Shown here piece after piece: positions 43,730-52,007 of a DNA stretch of 64,000 nt. The notes below the pieces were generated by a model. It ran no database searches and had not been told where the DNA came from. It worked only from the letters and a program-made list of their open reading frames with translations. The first letter of the stretch is position 1. Each line of letters begins with the position of its first letter. The position numbers and the translations under genes were made by a program. The DNA is from Verrucomicrobiota bacterium (GTDB lineage Bacteria > Verrucomicrobiota > Verrucomicrobiia > Palsa-1439): the NCBI GenBank assembly GCA_016871575.1, contig VHCW01000015.1:1-64000 (forward strand). The letters run 5' to 3'.

Positions 43730-44404
43730 ATGAAACGCACGCGCCCCATCCTCATCGCCCCGTCCATCCTCTCCGCTGACTTTGGCGCGTTCGCCGCCGA
43801 GGCGCAACGCGTCGAACAAAGCGGCGCGGACTGGGTGCACTGCGATATCATGGACGCGCATTTCGTTCCCAACTTCACGTTCGGCCCCGGCGTTATCGCC
43901 GCATTGCGCAAGGCAACCCGGCTTCCGTTGGACGTTCATTTGATGATGACGCGCCCCGATCTGTACGTGGACCGTTTCATTGACGCCGGCGCCGACTACA
44001 TCACCATTCACGTCGAGCCGGAAGAATACGACATCGCCAAGACGCTGGCCTCCATCCGCGCCCGCGGAAAGTTCGCCGGCATTTCCCTCAACCCGCCCAC
44101 TCCCGTCGAGGCGCTTGTCCCGTATCTGCACTTGGTGGACATGGTGCTCGTCATGACCGTCAATCCGGGCTTCGGCGGCCAGTCCTTTATTCCGAGCGGC
44201 ATTGACAAGGTCCGGTTCCTCCGCCAGAAATCCGCCAGCCTCGACATCTCCGTGGACGGCGGCATCGGCACGGACACCGGCCGCGCGGTCGTCGAGGCCG
44301 GCGCCAACATCCTCGTCGCCGGCAACTCGTTGTTCCACCACAAGACACTCGACCTCGCCGCGGCCGTCCGCGAACTGCGCGAGTATGTCACACGCACCGA
44401 TTAA
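43730..44404 (+). CDS. rpe: Ribulose-phosphate 3-epimerase
   Basis: The protein has 224 residues. ILIAPSILSADFGAFAAEAQ, DWVHCDIMDAHFVPNFTFG, the PLDVHLMMTRPDLYV block and MTVNPGFGGQSFIPSGIDK are diagnostic of Rpe, the TIM-barrel enzyme that interconverts ribulose 5-phosphate and xylulose 5-phosphate. The ATG at 43730 is preferred because the earlier start at 43694 overlaps the small His-rich gene. Its end overlaps the phosphohexomutase gene by 20 bases, so the two are translationally linked. Confidence 0.93.
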   Translation: MKRTRPILIAPSILSADFGAFAAEAQRVEQSGADWVHCDIMDAHFVPNFTFGPGVIAALRKATRLPLDVHLMMTRPDLYVDRFIDAGADYITIHVEPEEYDIAKTLASIRARGKFAGISLNPPTPVEALVPYLHLVDMVLVMTVNPGFGGQSFIPSGIDKVRFLRQKSASLDISVDGGIGTDTGRAVVEAGANILVAGNSLFHHKTLDLAAAVRELREYVTRTD

Positions 44405-45740
44405 ATTCGGCACCGACGGCTGGCGCGCTGTTATTGCCGACGAGTTTACGTTCGACAATGTCCGCCGCGTCGCGCAGGCCACCGCCGATTACTGGAACAG
44501 CCAGCCGCTGCCCAAACGCGCCATCGTCGGTTGCGACAATCGTTTTCAATCAGAAACGTTCGCACGACTGGTCGCTGAGGTATTCTCCGGCAACGGCATC
44601 ACGACATATCTGCCGCCGGTTGCCGTGCCGACCCCGGCGATTGCGCACGCGATTCGAGACCGTCACTTGTGCGGCGGCGTGATGATCACCGCCAGCCACA
44701 ACCCGCCCCCGTTCAACGGCTACAAGATCAAAGCCCACTACGCCGGCAGCGCCGACGCAGGCATCAGCAGCGCTGTCGAACAACTCCTTGACCGGTCGCC
44801 GGTCCGCACCGGCGAAAAGCTGATTCGCTGCTATGACCCGCGACCTGCCTACCTCGACGCGATGAGACGGTTCGTTGACCTGAAACGGATACGTCGTGCC
44901 CGACTTCGCATCGTCACCGATTCGATGCACGGTTGCGGTGGCACGATGCTGGCCGACTTGCTCGGCGCCACGCCGATCCGCGCCAACCGCGATGTCATTT
45001 TCGGCGGCATACAGCCCGAACCAATTGAGCGCAACCTCGCCGCGCTCTGCGCCGCCGTGAAACAGAATCGGGCAGACATTGGACTTGCCAGCGACGGCGA
45101 CGCCGACCGGCTCGGCGTCGTGGACGAACGGGGCCGGTACGTCTCCGTGCAGATTGTCCATGCGCTCTTGCTGTTGCACCTGATTCGCAACCGACGGACG
45201 CAATCCGGTTCTGTCGTCCGCGCCATCAACAGCACCATGCTGATTGACCGGATTTGCCGGGCGCATGGCGTGCCGTTGATCGAGGTGCCGATTGGCTTCC
45301 GCTGGGCCTGCCAGCAAATGCGGGAGCAAGACGTCATCATGGCCGGCGAAGAAAGCGGGAGTTTCGGGTTTCGCGGGCACGTACCCGAACGCGACGGCTT
45401 GCTGGCCGCGCTCTACCTCCTCGAACTGCTGGCCATGACCGGCATGAGTCTCACCGAATTGGCGGCGGAGTTGCAGCGCGAGTTTGGGCGCAGCGCCTAC
45501 GGACGGCTCGATTTGCCGGTGCGGTTGGTTTGCCCGGAACGCCCGCGCAATTTGTTGGGCGCGCCGGTCGTGTCTGTGAACAAGCTGGACGGAGTAAAAT
45601 ACATCGCGGCGGACGGTTCATGGCTGATGTTCCGCTGCAGCGGGACGGAGCCGGTGACCCGCATTTACTGTGAAGCACCCAACACAAGGCGCGTTCGCAG
45701 ATTGCTGGAGTGGGGGAGTGCGGTGGTCAGCAGCGAGTAG
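44385..45740 (+). CDS. Phosphohexomutase (phosphoglucomutase/phosphomannomutase family)
   Basis: The protein has 451 residues. The phosphoserine loop is MITASHNPPPFNGYKIK with Ser104. The metal-binding loop is DGDADRLGV, the sugar-binding loop GEESGSFGFRGH, and the phosphate-binding loop RCSGTEPVTRIYCEA. The substrate cannot be decided from these motifs: glucose, mannose or glucosamine phosphates are possible. It starts within the end of rpe. A second, diverged copy of its last ~22 codons lies downstream at 46295-46369, beyond the toxin-antitoxin genes. Confidence 0.92.
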   Translation: MSHAPIKFGTDGWRAVIADEFTFDNVRRVAQATADYWNSQPLPKRAIVGCDNRFQSETFARLVAEVFSGNGITTYLPPVAVPTPAIAHAIRDRHLCGGVMITASHNPPPFNGYKIKAHYAGSADAGISSAVEQLLDRSPVRTGEKLIRCYDPRPAYLDAMRRFVDLKRIRRARLRIVTDSMHGCGGTMLADLLGATPIRANRDVIFGGIQPEPIERNLAALCAAVKQNRADIGLASDGDADRLGVVDERGRYVSVQIVHALLLLHLIRNRRTQSGSVVRAINSTMLIDRICRAHGVPLIEVPIGFRWACQQMREQDVIMAGEESGSFGFRGHVPERDGLLAALYLLELLAMTGMSLTELAAELQREFGRSAYGRLDLPVRLVCPERPRNLLGAPVVSVNKLDGVKYIAADGSWLMFRCSGTEPVTRIYCEAPNTRRVRRLLEWGSAVVSSE

Positions 45741-45785
45741 TCAGACGCGCTTTACTCTGGAGTTGATCTATGCGATAAGGAAGGC

Positions 45786-45980
45786 ATGAGCACGCAGGAG
45801 ATGATCGAGAAGGAGTTGCAGGAGTTGCCAGAGGCAATGCGGCGCGAGGTGTACGACTTTGCCCGTTTTTTGCGGCTCAAGAAGGAAGAGGACGCCTTCG
45901 ATGGGTTGCTCCTGAGCGAGTCCGCGCTCCGCAAAGAGTGGAACACTCCAGAGGAAGACGCAGCATGGGCAAATCTGTGA
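45786..45980 (+). CDS. Antitoxin, DUF2281-like
   Basis: The protein has 64 residues: TQEMIEKELQELPEAMRREV followed by DFARFLRLKKEEDAF and a C-terminal EEDAAWANL. This matches small DUF2281-type antitoxins found before MazF/PemK toxins. An AAGGA lies a few bases before the ATG. Its last 16 bases overlap the toxin gene, the usual arrangement. The pair lies between two versions of a mutase gene end. Confidence 0.8.
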   Translation: MSTQEMIEKELQELPEAMRREVYDFARFLRLKKEEDAFDGLLLSESALRKEWNTPEEDAAWANL

Positions 45981-46294
45981 CCGGCGAGGTTGTGGTCTTG
46001 CCCTTCCCGCAAACCAACCTGCAAGTGGGCAAACGTCGCCCTGCGCTCGTTGTTGCGAACCTGCCCGGCGCGGATTTGATTCTCTGCCAGATCACCAGCC
46101 AAGGCCGCGACGATGGATTCTCGATACCGCTGACTGCCGCCGATTTCGCGCGTGGTCAGTTGAGCGTGAACAGCTTTGCGCGGGCGAACCGTCTCTTCAC
46201 CGTCGAGCAATCCGTGATTCTTTACGTGGCGGGAAAGATCAACGATACCAAGCTCCAGACCGTTCGCGCCAAGATTCGCGAACTGTTTGCCTGA
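45965..46294 (+). CDS. Toxin of the PemK/MazF endoribonuclease family
   Basis: The protein has 109 residues. GEVVVLPFPQTNLQVGKRRP and ALVVANLPGADLILCQITSQ are the N-terminal blocks of the PemK/MazF fold, with a later SVNSFARANRLFTVEQS. Such toxins cut mRNA and are held in check by the adjacent antitoxin. The ATG at 45965 overlaps the antitoxin; an upstream start at 45938 would extend the overlap and is less likely. The stop is directly followed, in the same frame, by the duplicated mutase tail. Confidence 0.85.
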   Translation: MGKSVTGEVVVLPFPQTNLQVGKRRPALVVANLPGADLILCQITSQGRDDGFSIPLTAADFARGQLSVNSFARANRLFTVEQSVILYVAGKINDTKLQTVRAKIRELFA

Positions 46295-46369
46295 TGTTTC
46301 GCCACTGCCAAACGCGTCCGCGAGTTATTGGAGTGGGGCAGGGGATTGGTGGAAAAGAAACGTGCGTGA
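46295..46369 (+). pseudogene. Remnant 3' end of a phosphohexomutase gene
   Basis: Without a start, the frame reads CFATAKRVRELLEWG and continues to a TGA at 46367-46369. This matches the last part of the upstream mutase, CEAPNTRRVRRLLEWG, with about 70 percent base identity in the core. It begins right after the toxin stop. A remnant of the original host gene, cut off when the toxin-antitoxin segment was inserted, is inferred. Confidence 0.65.
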
Positions 46370-46384
46370 CGAACTTGGCGTCTT

Positions 46385-46883
46385 CTACTCTATCTTCCGT
46401 TTCCTGTCTGCTGGCGCATAGATGTAGAATGCTTTGCCGGCAATCGCGCTTCGTTTGATTGCGCCCCAGAATCGTCCATCGAAACTGCTGCGGCTGTTGT
46501 CGCCAAGCACAAAGCAGTGCTTCTCGGGCACCTGATACTCATCCGCCGGTGTCCCCAAGTAACATGGCGGCGGCAACGACCCCGGCGTCACATAACCAGT
46601 GTAGCCATCCTTGCAAGAGGAAATCCGTCGAAAGCAGACAGGGTTATCCAACATCTTCCCGTTGACGATGACGTGCGGCGGTTTGATGCTAACTGTACGG
46701 AGTCCTCGGATGAAGACAAATGCAGTGAAGCGCTATTTCCAAGACTACATATGAGACAAACCAGAGCAATCCAGCCACTCTGCGTCCTGACAGGAACTGC
46801 GCACTTCCCGTCAGGAACCCAGACGGAATCAGATTGACCCATCTGCGGTAATGATTGCCGCTCTCAGTGTGAACCAGTTTCAC
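46385..46883 (-). pseudogene. lepB: Decayed signal peptidase I gene
   Basis: Reading from the GTG at 46883, an N-terminal part gives RRWVNLIPSGFLTGSAQFLS and a membrane segment, then a stop after a frame change near 46690-46740. In another frame the sequence continues IRGLRTVSIKPPHVIVNGKM and GDNSRSSFDGRFWGAIKRS, the C-terminal signature of signal peptidase I. The catalytic serine block (SMxPT) and lysine region between these parts are missing. A deletion plus frameshift is inferred. Confidence 0.7.
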
Positions 46884-46960
46884 TGTTGCGCTTATGGAGC
46901 CGGTCCCCGTCCATTACAAGGCGATAATGTTGGTTGGCCGGAACAAAGCCGTCGCATGAA

Positions 46961-47647
46961 TCAAGCGTCGTAGCGGTAGCCGACGCCGTGGATGGTTGTA
47001 ATAATCGCGGGCTTGTGCGGATGGCGTTCAATTCGTTTGCGGAGTTGGGCGATGTGTTGGTCGAGGGTGCGACTGTTGGGGATGTGTTCGAGTCCCCAGC
47101 AATGGTTGAAGAACGCATTCCGATCAACCGCTTTCCCCCGGTTGTCGTGGAGCAGTTTCAGGATCTTGACATCGCGCAGGCTGAGGTCAATCACGTCGCG
47201 TCCGCGACGGGCGCGGAGTTCGTCGGGGAAAATTTCCAGATCGCGGAGTTTGAAGGGAGTGCTGCTGTGTGCGGGGCGTTGTGATGCAAGACAGCGACGG
47301 GTGACGGCCCGGATACGGGCGACGACTTCTTTGACGCCAAACGGTTTGACGATGTAATCGTCGGCGCCGAGTTCAAGGCCGAGGATTTTGTCAATCTCCT
47401 CGGACTTGGCGCTGAGGAAAATGATCGGGACGGTTGGATTCTGCCGGCGAATTTCGAGACAGACATCGTAACCGTTGACACCGGGCATCATGATGTCGAG
47501 GCAAATGAAGTCAGGCTGGTCGCGGCGGAACACCGCGATAGCTTCACGCCCGTTGCTGGCGAGAATGGGTTGGTAGCCTTCGGCTTCGAGGATTTCGGCG
47601 AGGCCGTTGCGGGTGTTGATATCGTCTTCGGCAATGAGGACTTTCAT
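46961..47647 (-). CDS. Response regulator, OmpR/PhoB family
   Basis: The protein has 228 residues. The receiver domain has acidic residues 7-9 (AEDD), the phosphorylation site Asp51 (ICLDIMMPG), then LSAKSEEID and the KPF lysine. The C-terminal winged helix (residues ~130-228) ends in TTIHGVGYRYDA, diagnostic of the OmpR/PhoB group. It overlaps the kinase gene stop as ATGA and so forms a two-component pair with it. The four direct repeats upstream of the operon (50515-50553) are plausible binding sites for this regulator. Confidence 0.92.
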   Translation of the reverse strand: MKVLIAEDDINTRNGLAEILEAEGYQPILASNGREAIAVFRRDQPDFICLDIMMPGVNGYDVCLEIRRQNPTVPIIFLSAKSEEIDKILGLELGADDYIVKPFGVKEVVARIRAVTRRCLASQRPAHSSTPFKLRDLEIFPDELRARRGRDVIDLSLRDVKILKLLHDNRGKAVDRNAFFNHCWGLEHIPNSRTLDQHIAQLRKRIERHPHKPAIITTIHGVGYRYDA

Positions 47648-49125
47648 GATGGCAAGCGGAGTTGAAAGGCGGCACCCGTTGTTGATGGCAACAGGGTGAG
47701 ATCACCGCCATGTTGGCGGGCGAGGTCGCGGGCGATGGTCAGGCCGATGCCCGTGCCGGTCACCCCGTCGGTGAGTTTGTTGCTGAGGCGATGGAACGGT
47801 TTGAAAATGTTCTCGCGCTGGTCGGCGGGGATGCCGGGGCCGCGGTCGGTGACGGTGATGAGCGTGGTGTTGGCGGATTGTTCGGTGGTGATTTCCGCGT
47901 GTTTGCCGTCGGCGGCGTATTTTTCGATGTTGCCGAGGAGGTTGCCGATGATCTGTTCGAGGGCGTCGGCATCGAAGCTGATGGGAGCGGACGCGTTGCC
48001 GGTGAAATGGACCTCGATTCCCTTCGCGGCAAGCGCCGGGTTGAAATCTTCAATGACGGAACGAATCACACCATCCACAGCGCCGGTTGTCTTGTGGAGC
48101 TTGTGCGGGCGGGCGAATCGGAGAATGTTGGCGATCAGGCGGCTGAGCCGCTGGCTTTCGGCGACAATGACGCGCACGTGCCGGTTGGGTTCGGGCAGTG
48201 AGTCTTCAAGGAGTTCGGCGTACATGCGGATGTTGGTCAGCGGCGTTTTCAACTCATGCGAGACTTGGTTGACGAAACTCACGCGCTGGGCCGCGTCACG
48301 GAGTTCGCGGGTGCTTTCGCGATAGAAATAAACAGCCAGTCCGGTCAGTGCCAGCCCGACGGCGATAAGCCCCGTCACCAACGTCCAGATGATGCGACGG
48401 CCGAATCTTGTTTCTGGAGCGTAGTAGTTCAGGCGCCACGTGTTGAGGGGAGCGGGCAACGTAAACGAGGTCAGCGGCGACTCGGACGGGGAAGGGGGGT
48501 AATCACCCCATTGGTAGAGGATGCTGCCGGTCGCCTCCGTCAACGCGGTGCGTCCTTTCACCGTGCTCCGTTCCGGCAGGACTGCCACGATATCGGCCAT
48601 CAACCGCACGCGATCCACTTCCGCGCCGAGAATGTGTCCTGTGCCGTCGCATCGCCAGTAGATGAGATTGAATCCGTTGTCCGAAAACCAGGCGTGCCAG
48701 CCGTGGTTGCTCGCGCCTTCGCCCGTCCGGTAAAACATTTGCTGTTCCTTCCAGACCTGCCCTGCGCGCTCCAGAAATTCTTGCTCCGACGGCGTGACCG
48801 GACCGGCGGGCGGTGGATGAAGGCGGCGTCCCTTGGGGTCTAAGACGAAGACATGCCGCAGCAACGGGTGGCTGCGCGCCAACTCGCGCAGACGCGAGGT
48901 TTCGAAGTCCGTGAACTCCAATGCCCGTTGGAGGGCGCGTTCGTGTTCTGCCATCGCGCGCTGAATCGTGCCGCCACTATCACGCAGTTGCTCCGCGCGA
49001 AGTTCATGGAGCCGTTGCCGCATCATCGTCTGCTCATCGCGGGCCATGCGCAGCCCCAGACCGCCGAGCAGCGCCAACGGCACAGTCACGATGAGCAGAT
49101 AGACGATGATGAGTTTCGGTTTCAA
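47644..49125 (-). CDS. Sensor histidine kinase
   Basis: The protein has 493 residues. Membrane helices at about 5-25 and 250-275 enclose a ~225-residue periplasmic sensor region with no recognised domain. The H-box is FVNQVSHELKTPL with His290; the N-box is NLLGNIEKYA, followed by DRGPGIP and GTGIGLTIARDLA. The start appears to be a TTG at 49125 directly after the stop of the VWA gene (TGATTG), since no ATG precedes the first helix. It should phosphorylate the downstream regulator. Confidence 0.9.
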   Translation of the reverse strand: MKPKLIIVYLLIVTVPLALLGGLGLRMARDEQTMMRQRLHELRAEQLRDSGGTIQRAMAEHERALQRALEFTDFETSRLRELARSHPLLRHVFVLDPKGRRLHPPPAGPVTPSEQEFLERAGQVWKEQQMFYRTGEGASNHGWHAWFSDNGFNLIYWRCDGTGHILGAEVDRVRLMADIVAVLPERSTVKGRTALTEATGSILYQWGDYPPSPSESPLTSFTLPAPLNTWRLNYYAPETRFGRRIIWTLVTGLIAVGLALTGLAVYFYRESTRELRDAAQRVSFVNQVSHELKTPLTNIRMYAELLEDSLPEPNRHVRVIVAESQRLSRLIANILRFARPHKLHKTTGAVDGVIRSVIEDFNPALAAKGIEVHFTGNASAPISFDADALEQIIGNLLGNIEKYAADGKHAEITTEQSANTTLITVTDRGPGIPADQRENIFKPFHRLSNKLTDGVTGTGIGLTIARDLARQHGGDLTLLPSTTGAAFQLRLPS

Positions 49126-50463
49126 TCAGTAGGGGGCTGCCTGTTGGTAGGAGCGGGAGCGTTGATCATACCGCATTTCTTTACGCATCATGTTCCACGT
49201 TTCATTGCTAAGCGACTGGGATTGGAGGCGATTCGCGTCACCATACTGCTGCAAGTCGGGAGCGTTATACTTCGTGGCATTCGCGCCCAAATAGCCGCTA
49301 TTAAGCAACAACACCCCGCGCGCTTCCTCGATTTTTCCGGCGTCACGCAGAGCGGTTGCCCTTTGGTTGTTTTCGACGGCGATCATCTCAACTGCCGAGA
49401 TCATAACATAGCGGTTCTCGTTCGCGTCCACCTCACGCGACGAATTCGTGAATCGCGCGGATGCGGTGCAGCGGATCCGGTCGGCTCGGTGCGTGGCCAT
49501 GTTGGCGTAGGTGACTTCCGTGGCTGCGATTTCGCGCTGGCGGCCAGCGCCGGTTGACGGAACTTCAACCTCGATCAGTACAAACTTCTCCTTGTCGGCG
49601 TAAAGCTGGTTGAGGCCAACGGTCACGATTTGCCCAGTGATGTCGCCCTCGCGTCCAAGAATCCGGACAGGGCGGACTCCATCGGCGCAACGCACGCGCA
49701 CGACCACCTCCTGCGCGACCACCGAGAGGACATCGCCAAACTCCGTGTTGTAGATGCGGGCGAGGTCTTGGACGTGCTCGACGAACCAGTGATTGCCGTC
49801 GCTCTTGCTGGCCAGCTTGGTCATGAGGTCTTCGTTGAAACCGTCGCCAAGGCCGATGGTGGTGACGGCGATGCCTTCCTTGATGAGGGACGAACCGAGT
49901 TCGCCGAGGTCGCTGGGCGAACTGGGGCCGACATTGGCGATGCCGTCGGAGAGCAGAATAACGCGGTTCGTGCGTTGACGGTCGAGGAACTTGCGGACTT
50001 CCGCCGCGCCCTTGCTGACGCCGGCGAACAAGGCGGTCGAACCGCCGCTTTGCAACCGGGCGATGGCTGCGTGAATGCCGGCGCGGTCGGACACCTTTGT
50101 CGCGGGAACGAGCACTTGGACTTGGTCATCGTAGGCGACAACCGAAACGATGTCGTCGGAGTTGAGGCGGTCAATGGCGAGGATGGCAGCCTCCTTGGCC
50201 TTGCGGAGTTTTTCACCCGACATCGAGCCGGACCGGTCGAGGACGATGGCGACGTTGACCGGCGTGCGTTTCTCCATTTGGGAGGTGCTGAAGCCGGTCA
50301 AGCTGACCTTGAGGTACGTGGTCTGCTTGGCATCGGCCAAGAGGACCGGACGTCCCAGCGCGGCGCTGACTTTGATTTGTTGGGCGCCGAACGACGGCGC
50401 CGCCCCGGCGGCCAGTGCGGCAACGCCGGCGAGGACGACTGCGAGCTGTAGTTTATGGTTCAT
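49126..50463 (-). CDS. Exported von Willebrand factor A domain protein
   Basis: The protein has 445 residues with a signal peptide ending near SFGAQQ. The VWA domain has a full MIDAS motif, DRSGSMSG at residues 76-83, with IVLDR before it and ILLSDGIANVG later. The C-terminal part has no recognised domain and ends in a Gln/Tyr/Ser-rich tail. VWA domains bind metal-dependently to other proteins. A good Shine-Dalgarno (AAAGGAT) precedes the ATG. It is the first gene of an operon with a histidine kinase and regulator. Confidence 0.88.
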   Translation of the reverse strand: MNHKLQLAVVLAGVAALAAGAAPSFGAQQIKVSAALGRPVLLADAKQTTYLKVSLTGFSTSQMEKRTPVNVAIVLDRSGSMSGEKLRKAKEAAILAIDRLNSDDIVSVVAYDDQVQVLVPATKVSDRAGIHAAIARLQSGGSTALFAGVSKGAAEVRKFLDRQRTNRVILLSDGIANVGPSSPSDLGELGSSLIKEGIAVTTIGLGDGFNEDLMTKLASKSDGNHWFVEHVQDLARIYNTEFGDVLSVVAQEVVVRVRCADGVRPVRILGREGDITGQIVTVGLNQLYADKEKFVLIEVEVPSTGAGRQREIAATEVTYANMATHRADRIRCTASARFTNSSREVDANENRYVMISAVEMIAVENNQRATALRDAGKIEEARGVLLLNSGYLGANATKYNAPDLQQYGDANRLQSQSLSNETWNMMRKEMRYDQRSRSYQQAAPY

Positions 50464-50498
50464 AACGATATCCTTTCTGTTCAGCTCCAGTTGACATC

Positions 50499-50553
50499 AT
50501 TTTACAGGAGAAGTGGTCAGAATGCTGTAAGTAGTTTGTAAAACAATTGTCAG
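50499..50553 (-). promoter_or_regulatory. Regulated promoter with four direct repeats in 11-bp phase
   Basis: Reading on the minus strand, CTGACA, TTTACA, CTTACA and CTGACC start 11 bases apart, at 50548-50553, 50537-50542, 50526-50531 and 50515-50520. The last repeat ends 10 bases before a TAAAAT -10 box (50499-50504). There is no separate -35 box. This spacing is that of promoters activated by PhoB-type regulators, whose binding site replaces the -35 region. It drives the VWA-kinase-regulator operon. Confidence 0.7.
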
Positions 50554-50567
50554 CCAGCGGAGTATCG

Positions 50568-51695
50568 TCAGGACAGGGTGTTGCTGCGCTCTTCCGTTTT
50601 GATCCCCTGTCCCTGTACGAATGCTTCCAACATGCGAAGCATCTTCTCGCGGTCAAAAGGCCAACGGCAGAGATCGTGTGCCTCTTTCAGCAACGCCGCT
50701 TCCGATCTGCGAACCCGTCCATCAATCACCACTGCGACGGCAAGGACGCTCAGGAAGACCTGTCGTTCAATCTCCGTAAGGTCCGCTGCGCTGGCGCGGG
50801 CAGTTGTCCAGTTGCCAGCAACTTCGTCGGGCGCGATTTCCAGCGATTCCAGCAAGTGGCGCAACAGCAGATGATAATTCGGGTCGGCGTCGCCCGTGCG
50901 CACCATCGCCTCGCTGACGGCATGGACGATCAGGTGCCGGCAGGGGGGACTGAGTTGTCCGCGCATCGCGCTGACGTGCTGGCAAAGATCGCGGATCGCA
51001 AGCGGGCCGAAGGCGCGGACACGCGCTTGACGCAACACCCACCGGGTGACGACTGCGTTCCAAACGGCATAGACAGGAATCGCCACCAAGGGGATCAATG
51101 CCCGCATTGCCGCGCGCGCCAACAACCGGCGGAGCAGCAGCCGCAGGATGAAACTGGTCGCGCCCACCTTCAGCTTGTAGCCGAGCGCCAGCAACGCCAG
51201 TTTCCAGCGCGGCGTGCGCGCATAGGGATCCACCCAGTAAATCCGTTCGCGCGGGTTTGGCAGTTCCAACGCCGCCCGCACCAATGCGCGCGCGACGTGC
51301 TCCCCGGTTTCATGACCCGCCAATGGCACGCCGGCGAACGCGCTGGTTCCACCCACGCCACGGATGGCGTTCCAGTACAGAAAAAGAATTTCCAGCATGC
51401 TGACCACCACGACCAATCCCAGATACAGCAACCACACCTGCCAATGCTCACGCCAGTAGGCGAATTCGAAACTTCCCAGCCGTCCGCCGGAGATCACCTC
51501 CGCGCCGCCCAGAATCGCTCCCGATGCGACTCCGGCAAAGGCAGCCCGCCACAGCGTCCGGTTTTCCAGACGCCGCAACCCGTGCAATTCGCCGCAATCC
51601 AGCGGATGAACTGCCCAGGCGCCGCATCGGTTCCAACGCCGCAGTTGGTCCAGTCCGTAGCGCTCCAGCAGATTCAATTGTCGTTTCTCAGTCAA
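50568..51695 (-). CDS. Membrane protein with TerB-like C-terminal part (LBF_2804-like?)
   Basis: The protein has 375 residues. LLERYGLDQLRRWNRCG is an amphipathic start; membrane helices lie at about 50-70, 85-110 and 170-215. The C-terminal ~110 residues are soluble and helical, with EIERQVFLSVLAVAVVIDGR and DGRVRRSEAALLKEAHDLC resembling the TerB-like acidic repeat. I associate the N-terminal part with the LBF_2804 family but am not sure. It lies just upstream of the VWA operon on the same strand, with its own unit of 104 intergenic bases between. Confidence 0.55.
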   Translation of the reverse strand: MTEKRQLNLLERYGLDQLRRWNRCGAWAVHPLDCGELHGLRRLENRTLWRAAFAGVASGAILGGAEVISGGRLGSFEFAYWREHWQVWLLYLGLVVVVSMLEILFLYWNAIRGVGGTSAFAGVPLAGHETGEHVARALVRAALELPNPRERIYWVDPYARTPRWKLALLALGYKLKVGATSFILRLLLRRLLARAAMRALIPLVAIPVYAVWNAVVTRWVLRQARVRAFGPLAIRDLCQHVSAMRGQLSPPCRHLIVHAVSEAMVRTGDADPNYHLLLRHLLESLEIAPDEVAGNWTTARASAADLTEIERQVFLSVLAVAVVIDGRVRRSEAALLKEAHDLCRWPFDREKMLRMLEAFVQGQGIKTEERSNTLS

Positions 51696-51769
51696 GGGTG
51701 TGCGAAATCATGATGTAAAATCACGGAAAGGGCAACGCCGAAACGATGCGCGAAATGACCGTTCCTTGC

Positions 51770-51799
51770 TTGTCCGAAGGTTCGCGGATTGTGTAGGAT
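51770..51799 (+). promoter_or_regulatory. Candidate promoter of the small DUF2238-like gene, leaderless geometry
   Basis: TTGTCC and TAGGAT are separated by 18 bases, with 7 bases between the -10 box and the ATG at 51807. Confidence 0.45.
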
Positions 51800-51806
51800 G
51801 TGCGCC

Positions 51807-52007
51807 ATGGAGAAAAACCAACAGAGTCGCCTGCCGATTGTTCAGTGGCGCTACGCCGTCCACGCCGACCCCGCGGCCGGCATCGCCGTTCTCGGCAGCC
51901 AAGGCGACTCATGGGATGCCCAGAAAGACATGCTGGCCGACACGCTTGGTGCCATCTGTGCCACGCTCCTGCATGTCGCCTCTCATCGCGGAGGGCGGCA
52001 ACCATGA
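51807..52007 (+). CDS. Small protein resembling the end of DUF2238 (YjdF-like) proteins
   Basis: The protein has 66 residues. The stretch AGIAVLGSQGDSWDAQKDML and ADTLGAICATLL resemble the C-terminal GDxWDxQxDM block of DUF2238 membrane proteins, but the membrane helices that normally precede it are missing. It may be a truncated remnant that is still transcribed, or an independent small protein. Its stop overlaps the M48 protease start as ATGA. Confidence 0.5.
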   Translation: MEKNQQSRLPIVQWRYAVHADPAAGIAVLGSQGDSWDAQKDMLADTLGAICATLLHVASHRGGRQP

